64,000 bases of DNA from JASLEW01 sp035544875. GTDB taxonomy: Bacteria; Acidobacteriota; Thermoanaerobaculia; Multivoradales; UBA5704. Positions 57,337 through 64,000 of this stretch are shown here, one piece after another. The translations under genes and the position numbers were made by a program. The notes beneath the pieces are model-generated. The model made no database searches and was not told the DNA's origin. It worked only from the letters and a program-made list of their open reading frames with translations. The stretch's first letter is position 1, and every line of letters begins with the position of its first letter. The stretch lies in NCBI GenBank assembly GCA_035544875.1, contig DASZZP010000107.1, positions 124,001-188,000 of the forward strand, written 5' to 3'.

Positions 57337-58602
57337 CTACGCCGCCTGCCTCCCTCCCTTGACCACCGCCGCCACCGGATTGATGCCGAAGTGATAGGCC
57401 AGGTGCAGGAGGTTTGGCGCGTCGAGCAGCACGAGATCGGCCCTCTTGCCCGCCTCGATCGACCCCACTTCCTCGCCCAGGCCCAGGCAGCAGGCGGCAT
57501 TCAGGGTCGCCGCGGTGAGGCTCTCTTCGATCGACAAGCCGAGCTCGAAGACCGCCAGCACCATGACCATCGGCATCGACTCGGTGTGGGAGGAGCCCGG
57601 GTTGCAGTCGGTCGCGAGAGCCACCGGCACTCCGGCCTCGATCAACCGGCGGGCCGGCGCGTAGCGGTGCTTCATCAGGAAGAAGCTGGTGCCCGGCAGC
57701 AGCACCGCGGTCACCCCGGCTCCGGCCAGCGCCTCGATCCCGCGGGGCGAGACCGCGATCAGGTGATCGGCGGAGAGCGCCCGCAGCTCGGCGGCCAGCG
57801 CCGCCCCGCCCGAATCGACGAACTCGTCGGCGTGCAGGCGCGGCGCGAGCCCGTGCCGCGCCCCGGCCTCGAGCACCCGCCGCGACTCGGCGGCGCTGAA
57901 TACCCCCTCCTCGCAGAAAACGTCACAGAACCGCGCCAGTCCGCCGGCGGCGGCGGCCGGCACGATCTCCTCGCAGATCAGGTCGAGGAAGCGGCGGCGA
58001 TCTTCCCTGGCCTCCGGCGGTACCTCGTGCGCGGCGAGCAGTGTGGGCACCACGTCGACGGCATGGGAGGCGGCGGCGCGGCGCAGCGCGCGCAGCTGCT
58101 TGAGCTCGCCGTCGAACGACAGCCCGTAGCCGCTCTTCGCCTCGGCGGTCGTGGTCCCCCAGGCGAGCATCAGGTCGAGCCGCCGCGCCACGTTGGCCGC
58201 CAGCTCCTCTTCGCTCGCCCGGCGGGTCGCCGCGACGGTCGCTAGGATCCCTCCCCCGGCGGCGGCGATCTCCTGATAGGTGACGCCGGCCAGGCGGGCG
58301 GCGAACTCGTTCTCGCGGCTGCCGGCCCACGGTAGATGGGTGTGGGGATCGACGAACCCCGGCACCAGAGTGCCGCCGCGACCGTCCAGGCGGGCAATCC
58401 CGGGCATCTCTCCGAACGCTCGCAGCCGCTCTTCCGCGGTGCCGGCGAACGCGATGCGCCCACCGCGGCAAAGCACCTCACCGCCGGCGATGCGCCGCAA
58501 CCGCCCCTGCTCGACGCCGCGCCGCGGCTCGCGCCCTTCCGGGGTCGCGATCTCGGCCAGGCCGTGAATGAGCAGGTCCGGCGCCGGCTGCTCGGCGCCC
58601 AT
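57337..58602 (-). CDS. hutI: Imidazolonepropionase HutI
   Basis: A 421-residue amidohydrolase that opens the ring of imidazolone-5-propionate in histidine degradation. Motifs: PGFVDPHTHLPWAGSRENEF (H-x-H metal ligands), TTAEAKSGYGL, LLAAHEVPPEA, HADEF, TAVLLPGTSFFLM, and ATDCNPGSSHTESMPM with the Asp ligand. LNAACCLGLGEEVGSIEAGKRADLVL is the usual C-terminal part. No other hut gene is in the window. The start is ATG 58602 (MGAEQPAPDLLIHG). The next gene ends 5 bp upstream of it, so the two form one operon. Confidence 0.95.
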   Translation of the reverse strand: MGAEQPAPDLLIHGLAEIATPEGREPRRGVEQGRLRRIAGGEVLCRGGRIAFAGTAEERLRAFGEMPGIARLDGRGGTLVPGFVDPHTHLPWAGSRENEFAARLAGVTYQEIAAAGGGILATVAATRRASEEELAANVARRLDLMLAWGTTTAEAKSGYGLSFDGELKQLRALRRAAASHAVDVVPTLLAAHEVPPEAREDRRRFLDLICEEIVPAAAAGGLARFCDVFCEEGVFSAAESRRVLEAGARHGLAPRLHADEFVDSGGAALAAELRALSADHLIAVSPRGIEALAGAGVTAVLLPGTSFFLMKHRYAPARRLIEAGVPVALATDCNPGSSHTESMPMVMVLAVFELGLSIEESLTAATLNAACCLGLGEEVGSIEAGKRADLVLLDAPNLLHLAYHFGINPVAAVVKGGRQAA

Positions 58603-58607
58603 CTGGC

Positions 58608-59444
58608 TCAAGCTCCGCCCGGTCTCAGGCCGACCAGCGCCCGCCCCGCTTCCCGCACCTCGCGGTGCAGCCACCCCTCGACCTCGTCCCAGGCGAGCGG
58701 CAACGCGAGGCGAGGCATCGGCTCGCCAAGCGTCTCGCCCAGGTCGGCCAGCCCCTTCAAGGCCTGCAGCGGGAAGTCGCGCACGTGGCCGAACTTGGCG
58801 GCGGAGCGCTGCAGCAGCTCGCCGAGCGGCGACCTGCCGGAAGAGCCCTCCGGGGAATGCCGCTCGTCCACAGCGGACGAGCCGGCAATGGTGAACCTGC
58901 CGGCCAGCTCGCGGCAGAGCAGGTAGAGGTCGACGAAGTCGCGGCGGGAGCCGCGGCTGATGACCGCCGCGAGCTTCATCAGGCCCAGGTCGACCGCCGA
59001 GGCGACCGCCAGGCCGCCGAGCTCGGCCGCCGGGTCGACCAGCGGATAGGGGTAGTAGAAGAACCGCAGCCCGACTCCTCCGGTGCGGACGAAGAGATAG
59101 CCGTCGCGTGCGGTCTCGACCTCGCTCCTGTCATCCCCGTCGCTCCTATCCTCACCCTCACTCCTCTCCTCCTCTTCGGCTCCGGGCCCGGCAGCGGCGC
59201 CGGCCACGTCATCGAGCGCCAGCAGCTCCTGCAGCAGATCGCGCCGCTCGGGGCCGGTGAGCCGGTTGGCGGCGCTCATCAGATCGAGCTCCCCAGTCGG
59301 TCGGTGGCCGAGGTAGAGCGCCAGGGCGGCGGCGCCAGCCAGGTAGAACTCCTGTGCCCAACGGCGGCCGGCGAGACGGCCGAGCAGAACCTGGGCGCGC
59401 GGCGACAGGCTCTCCGGATGGGCCAGCCCCAGCGCGGGCTTCAC
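58608..59444 (-). CDS. AbiEii-like nucleotidyltransferase (degenerate active site)
   Basis: A 278-residue protein of the AbiEii/AbiGii toxin-type nucleotidyltransferase group. The core opening reads FYLAGAAALALYLGHRPTGELDLM, where typical AbiEii has GGTALAL, then a GHRxSxDxDL motif. Here the GGT and the first catalytic Asp are replaced (GAA, and Glu for Asp). LGLMKLAAVISRGSRRDFVDLYLL is a conserved family segment. An acidic insertion at about residues 92-112 is encoded by three 18-bp repeats. It overlaps its partner gene by an ATGA. It may be an inactivated or repurposed toxin. Confidence 0.75.
   Translation of the reverse strand: MKPALGLAHPESLSPRAQVLLGRLAGRRWAQEFYLAGAAALALYLGHRPTGELDLMSAANRLTGPERRDLLQELLALDDVAGAAAGPGAEEEERSEGEDRSDGDDRSEVETARDGYLFVRTGGVGLRFFYYPYPLVDPAAELGGLAVASAVDLGLMKLAAVISRGSRRDFVDLYLLCRELAGRFTIAGSSAVDERHSPEGSSGRSPLGELLQRSAAKFGHVRDFPLQALKGLADLGETLGEPMPRLALPLAWDEVEGWLHREVREAGRALVGLRPGGA
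59112..59165. repeat. 18-bp minisatellite within the AbiEii-like gene
   Basis: Three 18-bp units on the plus strand (59112-59129, 59130-59147, 59148-59165) end in CGCTCCT or CACTCCT. They encode RSEGED, RSDGDD and RSEVET on the minus strand. The insertion is acidic and lies between two parts of the nucleotidyltransferase core. Unit changes would keep the frame. Confidence 0.8.
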
Positions 59445-59797
59445 AGCGGCCAGAAGAGGCTCCGCACCCGGAGTTGAGCGAGCCGGTGCGCCGACGGCGC
59501 CGCGGCGCCGTGCAAGACCAAGTCCCAGAACGCCAGGCTGCGGCGCGACAGGCGGCGGCCGCCGTGGTGCGCCAGCCAGGCGGCCAGGCCCGGCTCCGGC
59601 AGTGTGGCGCAGAGCCAGGCCAGGTCGGCGCGGTCGCCGTCCTCGAGCAGGCGGGTGAGCAGATGGACATCGCGAGAGGGGTCAGGCGGATCGCCGGTCA
59701 GGTCGCCGGCCGTGCCGGGGCCCTTCGCCGCCCCCGCCGGCGACTCGCCGGGGGCTGCGGGCGCGAACAGCCTACTTGTGCCCGCAGGTGGCTCCAC
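59441..59797 (-). CDS. Putative AbiEii-partner protein (antitoxin-like)
   Basis: A 118-residue protein from GTG 59797; an N-terminal opening to 60049 lies inside divIVA and is not used. The N-terminus is Pro/Ala/Gly-rich. The C-terminal half reads LLTRLLEDGDRADLAWLCAT and AAWLAHHGGRRLSRRSLAFW, then DLVL. The 'LL-x-x-GD-x-x-DL' and 'LS-x-x-S-x-x-FW' pattern is that of the small partners of AbiEii-type proteins (DUF6922-like). The stop overlaps the AbiEii-like start in an ATGA. The start follows the divIVA stop by a single base, so divIVA, this gene and the nucleotidyltransferase seem to be one transcript. Confidence 0.65.
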   Translation of the reverse strand: MEPPAGTSRLFAPAAPGESPAGAAKGPGTAGDLTGDPPDPSRDVHLLTRLLEDGDRADLAWLCATLPEPGLAAWLAHHGGRRLSRRSLAFWDLVLHGAAAPSAHRLAQLRVRSLFWPL

Positions 59798-59798
59798 C

Positions 59799-60299
59799 TC
59801 AGGCTTCCCGCCGTTTGCGCGGCAGGGTCTGGACGGTGGCGGTGTGGCGCTCGTCTTCCATCTCGGCTTCCAGAATGCGCTTAAAGAGGTCGAGATTGTT
59901 CTTGAACTTGACCTGCAGCTCCCGGCGCAGGGCGCGCAGCTCGTTGATCCTGCTCTCGATGCGGCTCGTCTGGTCGATCGCCTGCTGGACGATCTTGTCG
60001 GCCGCCAGCTCGGCCTCCTTGACCACCAGCTCGGCTTCGCGCCGCGCATTGGCGGTGATCTCGTCGGAGACTTTCTGGGCGCGCAGCAGGGTCTGCTGCA
60101 GCTGGTGCTCGCGGTTCTCGGTCTCTTCGAGGCGCAGCTTGAAGTAGCGGTTCTCGCGCTCCAGCTTCTCGAGCTCCGACAGCCGGTTCGTCAGCTCCTC
60201 GGCCATCAGGGTGAGGAAGCGCTCGACCTCGGCCGGCTCGTAGCCCCGCATCCGCTGCGGGAAGCGCATCTTCTGGATCTCGAGCGGCGTGAGGGCCAT
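59799..60299 (-). CDS. divIVA: DivIVA-domain protein
   Basis: A 166-residue protein with an N-terminal DivIVA domain (MALTPLEIQKMRFPQRMRGYEPAEVERFLTLMAEEL) and a long coiled coil (LERENRYFKLRLEETENREH to the middle), ending in a basic PRKRRE. ATG 60299 has GCAGGAGGA upstream. DivIVA-type proteins recognise curved membranes and act in cell division or polar growth in Firmicutes and Actinobacteria; homologues also occur in other phyla. Next to YggS, as in many division clusters. Confidence 0.9.
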   Translation of the reverse strand: MALTPLEIQKMRFPQRMRGYEPAEVERFLTLMAEELTNRLSELEKLERENRYFKLRLEETENREHQLQQTLLRAQKVSDEITANARREAELVVKEAELAADKIVQQAIDQTSRIESRINELRALRRELQVKFKNNLDLFKRILEAEMEDERHTATVQTLPRKRREA

Positions 60300-60431
60300 G
60301 AGCAATCCTCCTGCCAAGAGCGCCGCGCCCGCGGCGCCTTTCAAGAAAAAGGATACCTATCCTAGCATGAACAAAAGCACTGGCCCGCCGAGAGGTTCGG
60401 GCTCGACACCAGCTCCGGTACGGTGATGCCT

Positions 60432-61163
60432 TCAGCCTGACAGCAGCGCTTCTCGCCGTGGCGGGCGCGGGCCGAAGAGCGCGGTCCCCACCCTGACGTG
60501 GGTCGCTCCTTCTTCGATCGCGACCTCGAAGTCGTCGCTCATCCCGATCGAGAGCTTGCCCGGAAAGCCGGTCCACTCCGGGCGGGCGGCCAGCTCATCG
60601 CGCAGCTGGCGCAGCTTCCTGAACCAGGGGCGGGAGCCTTCCGGCGACGCCGCCTGCGGCGGGATCGCCATGAGGCCGATGATGCGCAGATGGGGCAGGC
60701 CGGAGAGCGGCTCCGCCTCCACGGCGAGCGTCTCCGGCGCGAAGCCGTGCTTGCTCGGCTCGTTTCCCAGGTTGACCTCGAGAAAGCCGGAGACGGCGAG
60801 GCCTCGGCGGCCGGCTTCGCGGTCGAGCGCCGCGGCGATCGCCGCGCGATCGACCGAGTGGATCGACCGAAACAGATCGAGTGCCAGCCGCACCTTGTTC
60901 GACTGCAGCGGGCCGAGCAGGTGCCACTCGATCGCCAGCGGCAGCTCGCGGCTCTTGGCCAGCGCCTCCTGGACTCGGTTCTCGCCCAGCACCATCAGGC
61001 CCGCTTGCACGTAAGGGGCGAGAATTGCCGCCGGATGGGTCTTGCTGGCGCCGATCAGGACCACCTCGCCGGCAGCGCGTCCGCTCCTACCGCAGGCCGC
61101 CGCGATGCGCCGGCGGATTGCCGCCAGGCGCGCCGGCGCGTCCTCCTGGAGGGCGCTCAACAC
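60432..61163 (-). CDS. yggS: PLP homeostasis protein (YggS/PLPBP)
   Basis: A 243-residue protein of the YggS/PROSC family. It binds PLP on a lysine and keeps vitamin-B6 pools balanced. Motifs: VVLIGASKTHP with the PLP Lys, LGENRVQEAL, IEWHLLGPLQSNKVR, IHSVDR, LEVNLGNEPSKHGF, LMAIPP and LSIGMSDDFEVAIEEGATHVRVGTALFG. Translation starts at GTG 61163. It lies upstream of divIVA, as in many bacteria where yggS neighbours cell-division genes. Confidence 0.94.
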   Translation of the reverse strand: MLSALQEDAPARLAAIRRRIAAACGRSGRAAGEVVLIGASKTHPAAILAPYVQAGLMVLGENRVQEALAKSRELPLAIEWHLLGPLQSNKVRLALDLFRSIHSVDRAAIAAALDREAGRRGLAVSGFLEVNLGNEPSKHGFAPETLAVEAEPLSGLPHLRIIGLMAIPPQAASPEGSRPWFRKLRQLRDELAARPEWTGFPGKLSIGMSDDFEVAIEEGATHVRVGTALFGPRPPRREALLSG

Positions 61164-61174
61164 CGCGCGATGAT

Positions 61175-61210
61175 CTCCGCCAGCTCCGCCAGCTCCGCCA
61201 TCTCCGCCGC
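61175..61210. repeat. 9-bp microsatellite between yggS and zinc-ribbon gene
   Basis: Four consecutive 9-bp units of CTCCGCCAG/CTCCGCCAT/CTCCGCCGC on the plus strand lie in the 55-bp gap between the two minus-strand genes. They lie just upstream of the yggS start. Units differ only in the last two bases. A change in number would alter the spacing before yggS. Confidence 0.8.
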
Positions 61211-61218
61211 GGCGGAGC

Positions 61219-61962
61219 TCAGGTGGGATCTTCCCGCAGGAAGAGAATGCGCTTGCAGCTGTCGCATTGCACCAGGTTCTCGCCGTTGCGGATCTCGACC
61301 ACGGTCTGCGGCCGCACCCGGTAGTTGCAGAGGCCGCAGTGCCACTCGCGCGGGCCGCGGCCCGGGCGCTCGATCAGGCGGATCGGCGCCAGCGCTCCGC
61401 CGGGATTGCGTTCCAGGATGCGCTCGAACTGGGCCAGGATCATGCGCGGCAGCCGTTGCTTGAGGGCGGCGATCTGGCTGCGCAGCGCCTCGACCTGGCG
61501 TACGAACTCGGGCTTTTCGCCCTCCCAGCGCACCAGCTCCACGTTGTAGCGCTCGTCCAGCTCGCGGAAGCTGTTCCGCCTGGCCTCCAGCTCCAGCTGG
61601 GTCCGGTCATAGCGCTCGAGGGAGTTGAAGGCCTGATCCTCGAAGCCGCTGATCTGCGCTTTGACGGTGTCGATCTCCTGCAGCAGCGCGCCGTACTCGC
61701 GCTGGGTGCTGACCTTGTTGATCTGCTGCTGGTATTTCTTCAGCCTCTCCTGTGTGTCCGCCACCGCCGTCTCTGCGCTCCGCCGCTCCCGTCCCGCCTC
61801 TTCGGCGGCTTCCTCCAGCTGAGCGATCTCGGCTTTCTGGGCGAGATGCTCGTCGTGCAGCTCGCGCATCCAATCGGGAATACCGTGCAGCCGATGCTCG
61901 GCCTCCTTCAGCTGGATGAGCGAGCGCTGCAGCTCCACGACGGTTTCCAGGTTTTGATTCAT
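61219..61962 (-). CDS. Coiled-coil C4-type zinc-ribbon protein (zf-RING_7)
   Basis: A 247-residue protein from ATG 61962 (MNQNLETVVELQRSLIQLKEAEHRL), ending in a zinc ribbon HCGLCNYRVRPQTVVEIRNG, then LVQCDSCKRILF with paired CxxC motifs. The long middle (about residues 30-180) is a coiled coil, with QINKVSTQREYGALLQEID. This is the architecture of the CT398/zf-RING_7 family, found next to yggS or with nif3 in many bacteria. Its role is unknown but is thought to involve flagella, RNA polymerase sigma-54 or nucleic acids. Confidence 0.92.
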   Translation of the reverse strand: MNQNLETVVELQRSLIQLKEAEHRLHGIPDWMRELHDEHLAQKAEIAQLEEAAEEAGRERRSAETAVADTQERLKKYQQQINKVSTQREYGALLQEIDTVKAQISGFEDQAFNSLERYDRTQLELEARRNSFRELDERYNVELVRWEGEKPEFVRQVEALRSQIAALKQRLPRMILAQFERILERNPGGALAPIRLIERPGRGPREWHCGLCNYRVRPQTVVEIRNGENLVQCDSCKRILFLREDPT

Positions 61963-62163
61963 CGATAGATTCCCGCTCCTCTCTTCTTGGGACCGTCCAC
62001 ACCTCTCGATGCTGCCGCGCCGGCGGGCGCGTGCCAGCTCGCTGCGCAATCGATGAAAAGCCGGGTCAGAACGTGGCCATCGGTGGCAGCGGCCATCTCG
62101 CCGGAGGTTCGTCTGTGCTGGGCCGCGTCGTGCAACAGAAAGAAGGGGCATGCCTTTGCGAAG

Positions 62164-62236
62164 TGGGTCCACCTGGATTCGAACCAGGGACCTGCCGGTT
62201 ATGAGCCGGACGCTCTAACCGCTGAGCTATGGACCC
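62164..62236 (-). tRNA. tRNA with CAU anticodon (Met or Ile2)
   Basis: A 73-nt cloverleaf on the minus strand: acceptor GGGTCCA paired with TGGACCC, D-arm GCTC with AGCGGTTAGAGC, anticodon loop CTCATAA with CAT, and T-arm CTGGTTCGAATCCAG. CCA is not encoded. The short D-loop fits tRNA-Ile2 (CAT, lysidine-modified) as well as elongator Met; sequence alone does not settle it. Confidence 0.9.
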
Positions 62237-62338
62237 GGTAGAGCCCCTGGCGCGGGCCTGCAACAATATAACACCGGGTGAGCCCCCTTCCCGTCCCGGC
62301 GGTCCTGGGCCGAGAGGAACCGCTATCGCGGGCGGGCC

Positions 62339-62443
62339 GCGCCTTCTGCAGGGCACCTCTCTCACTGCACCAGCTTCGAAGAGGTGGCGCGGGAGACATG
62401 CCAGGGCTGGATCGCAGTGAGAGAGGTGCCCTGCAGAAGGCGC
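62339..62443. repeat. Perfect 30-bp inverted repeat with 45-nt spacer
   Basis: Arms 62339-62368 and 62414-62443 are exact inverse complements over 30 bp (the left arm starts GCGCCTTCTGCAGGGCACCT). A further CCAGC/GCTGG pair lies inside. It lies between the CAU tRNA and the sulfatase-like gene, which face each other in the same orientation. There is no T-run. No gene fits the 316-bp gap around it (62237-62552). Confidence 0.9.
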
Positions 62444-62552
62444 TCCGGCAGCGGCGGACCTCCTCCTGCCCAGGACGAGGCAGGACTCCTTCCCCGTTGG
62501 CGGAGATTTCCTATCCACGCGGTTGGGCGCCGGGGGCAGGGTCGGTGGTTGC

Positions 62553-64000
62553 TCAGTTGGGAGGGTGGGGAGGGAGGGCGCCGCGCCACTCGTTGGCTTC
62601 TTCGCTGGGGGTGAGCTCGCGGGGGAGAAAGGTGCCCCACAGGGCGGCGAGCTGGCGCGACATGGCGGCCAGGCGCGGCGGATCGGAGCGCGGCTCGCTG
62701 CCGGAGGCGCTGCTGTCGCTCCAGCGCTCGAGCCAGAGGAGCGGCTGACCGCGGCCGGAAAGCGGCGGGGTCGCGGCGAAGGCAGTGAACAGGCGCGCCG
62801 CGATGGCGCCGGGACTGTCGGGGCTTCCCGGCCTTGCGGTCCCGGCCATCACCTCCATCTGGGCCCGGTAGTAGCGCGGCTCGGGGGCGCTGAAGCGCGC
62901 CTCCCAGAGCAGCTGATCGTCGCCCTCGACCAGGGAAAACTGGTTGGTGCCGTTGGTCAGGTAGAGCTCGGAGAGCACCGCGGCGGGCGCCAGCCGGAAC
63001 AGGCTGGGCGCGATCGCCGGCGGCGCCTGGCCTCCCGCCGCCTCGAACAGGGTGGCCCAGATGCGCACCGCGCCGACCCGCTGCCCGGGCGGGACCGCGA
63101 TCCGCGACCTGCACCAGGAAGGCAGCTTGACGATCAGCGGCACCTCGAGCAACCGCCGGCCGAGGTCGCCGCCGTGCTCGGACTGTCCGCGCTCGCCAAA
63201 GTCCTCGCCATGGTTCGAGGTGACGATCAGGAGCGTGCGGTCCCACTGGCCGCTGGCCCGCAGCGCGTCGAGCAGCCGGCCGAGCCGCTCGTCGGCCCAG
63301 GCCGCACTGAGCCGATACATCGCCCAGAAGCGGCGCCGCAGCTCGGGGGCCATCGGCAGCCGCGGATCGAAATAGGGCGCCAGCTCCACCGGGTCGACGA
63401 CGCGGGGCAGCTCGGGCGGGATGCCGGCGCGGCCGGCGCTGAGACGCTCGAGCAGCCAATCGCGGCGCACATAGGGCGCCTGCGGCTCAGGGACGTGCAC
63501 CCAGACGAACTGGCGCCGCTCGTCGAGCCCCGCCAGGCGCTCGGCCGCTTCGCGGCCGCGACCCAAATCGCCGAAGACGTCGAACCCCTGGGCATAGCCC
63601 AGCTCGGTCGTGTACCAGTGGCCGCTGCTCCAGCCGGCGGTTTCATAGCCCAGCGCCTTGAGCGCCTTGGGCAAAGTAAGCAGCTCGGGCGACAGGCCGG
63701 CGGTCTCCTCGAGCAGTGCGTGATGATGCCAGGGGTTGAGACCGGTGAAGATGGAGGCCATCGCCGGCACTCCCCAGCTCGAGGCGGCGATCGCCCGGCC
63801 CGCCCACTGCGCCTCGCGGGTCAGCGCCGCCAGGTGGGGCGTGAGCGCCGGCTCGCCGCCCGGGACGCTGACCACGTCGGCGCGCAGCGAATCGAAAGTG
63901 ATCAGGACGATCGGGCCGCCGGGATGCGGCGCCCGCCGGCTGCAGCCGGCAAGGGCGGCCAGCACGAGCGCGGCGAGGACGAATCGCGGCGGCGCTCCCG
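62553..64000 (-). CDS. Sulfatase-family lipoprotein (5' end outside window)
   Basis: The gene runs off the right edge; the visible part starts with a lipoprotein signal (FVLAALVLAALAGC) continuing into SRRAPHPGG. At least 482 residues are visible. The sulfatase/alkaline phosphatase fold is seen in GPIVLITFDSLRADVVS, AASSWGVPAMASIFTGLNPWHH and TSNHGEDFGERGQSEHGG. The usual C/S-x-P-S-R nucleophile motif is replaced by SSWGVPAM. The metal-binding DS and NHGED remain. It may be a phosphatase, a transferase or a binding protein rather than a sulfatase. The C-terminal 150 residues are not recognised. Confidence 0.85.
   Translation of the reverse strand, partial: GAPPRFVLAALVLAALAGCSRRAPHPGGPIVLITFDSLRADVVSVPGGEPALTPHLAALTREAQWAGRAIAASSWGVPAMASIFTGLNPWHHHALLEETAGLSPELLTLPKALKALGYETAGWSSGHWYTTELGYAQGFDVFGDLGRGREAAERLAGLDERRQFVWVHVPEPQAPYVRRDWLLERLSAGRAGIPPELPRVVDPVELAPYFDPRLPMAPELRRRFWAMYRLSAAWADERLGRLLDALRASGQWDRTLLIVTSNHGEDFGERGQSEHGGDLGRRLLEVPLIVKLPSWCRSRIAVPPGQRVGAVRIWATLFEAAGGQAPPAIAPSLFRLAPAAVLSELYLTNGTNQFSLVEGDDQLLWEARFSAPEPRYYRAQMEVMAGTARPGSPDSPGAIAARLFTAFAATPPLSGRGQPLLWLERWSDSSASGSEPRSDPPRLAAMSRQLAALWGTFLPRELTPSEEANEWRGALPPHPPN

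Overview
The window is a GC-rich (visibly about 70%) bacterial chromosome segment with tightly packed operons. Three large FtsX/MacB-type permeases of the ADOP kind (two with a PadR-family regulator upstream), a GWxTD-domain lipoprotein, DUF4252 proteins and a Wzm/Wzt exporter together point to Acidobacteriota, possibly a Thermoanaerobaculia-like lineage. This assignment is inference from gene content, not from a marker tree.

Layout. 1-4.6 kb: the 3' part of a GAF-GGDEF diguanylate cyclase, a DUF971 protein, a secreted LprI-like protein, the 3' stump of a VWA-like metallopeptidase, MobA and a secreted cyclophilin. 4.6-8.4 kb (minus): lower glycolysis, gap-pgk-tpiA, followed by secG and tRNA-Leu(GAG). 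8.5-14.3 kb (plus): TsaD, a PLP decarboxylase bracketed by two inverted copies of a dispersed repeat, an Lrp-type regulator overlapping an EamA exporter, and a small monooxygenase-like protein. 14.4-18 kb (minus): a PAP2-LssY phosphatase and two TPM-domain proteins. 18-23 kb (plus): Uup-type ABC-F ATPase, a cardiolipin-synthase-like PLD enzyme, a second PAP2 enzyme and a VOC protein with a histone-H1-like tail. 23-30 kb: PadR-ADOP pair, AraC regulator, VOC protein and a second ADOP permease. 30-31.5 kb is decayed: a lipoprotein, a frameshifted secreted-protein gene and a tyrosine-recombinase stump.

31.9-36 kb: glcDEF glycolate oxidase. 36.1-39.3 kb: PadR-ADOP operon with two perfect operator-like palindromes directly before the PadR start. 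39.7-40.8 kb: cupin, rhodanese and a GNAT stump. 40.9-48.3 kb (minus): NYN/OST-HTH protein, sarcosine-oxidase-like flavoenzyme, membrane protein, then ECF sigma factor, anti-sigma factor and two DUF4252 proteins. 48.6-53.7 kb: zinc-ribbon protein and YfhO-like membrane protein (minus), divergent from a Wzm/Wzt polysaccharide exporter (plus). 53.8-56.7 kb: DUF3467, GWxTD lipoprotein and M49-like peptidase. 56.8-62.2 kb (minus): FKBP, HutI, an AbiEii-like nucleotidyltransferase with its partner, DivIVA, YggS, a coiled-coil zinc-ribbon protein and a CAU tRNA. The window ends in a sulfatase-family lipoprotein that runs off the right edge.

The most unusual signal is a dispersed intergenic repeat of about 140-167 bp present in four copies (4406, 10271, 11994 and 54826). 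Every copy abuts a gene end or start, each has a C/G hairpin near one end, and two copies in opposite orientation bracket the decarboxylase gene. Other notable items are a near-perfect 31-bp hairpin, a perfect 30-bp inverted repeat, a 23-bp tandem repeat at the end of the diguanylate cyclase gene, 9-bp and 18-bp microsatellites, and several gene stumps.
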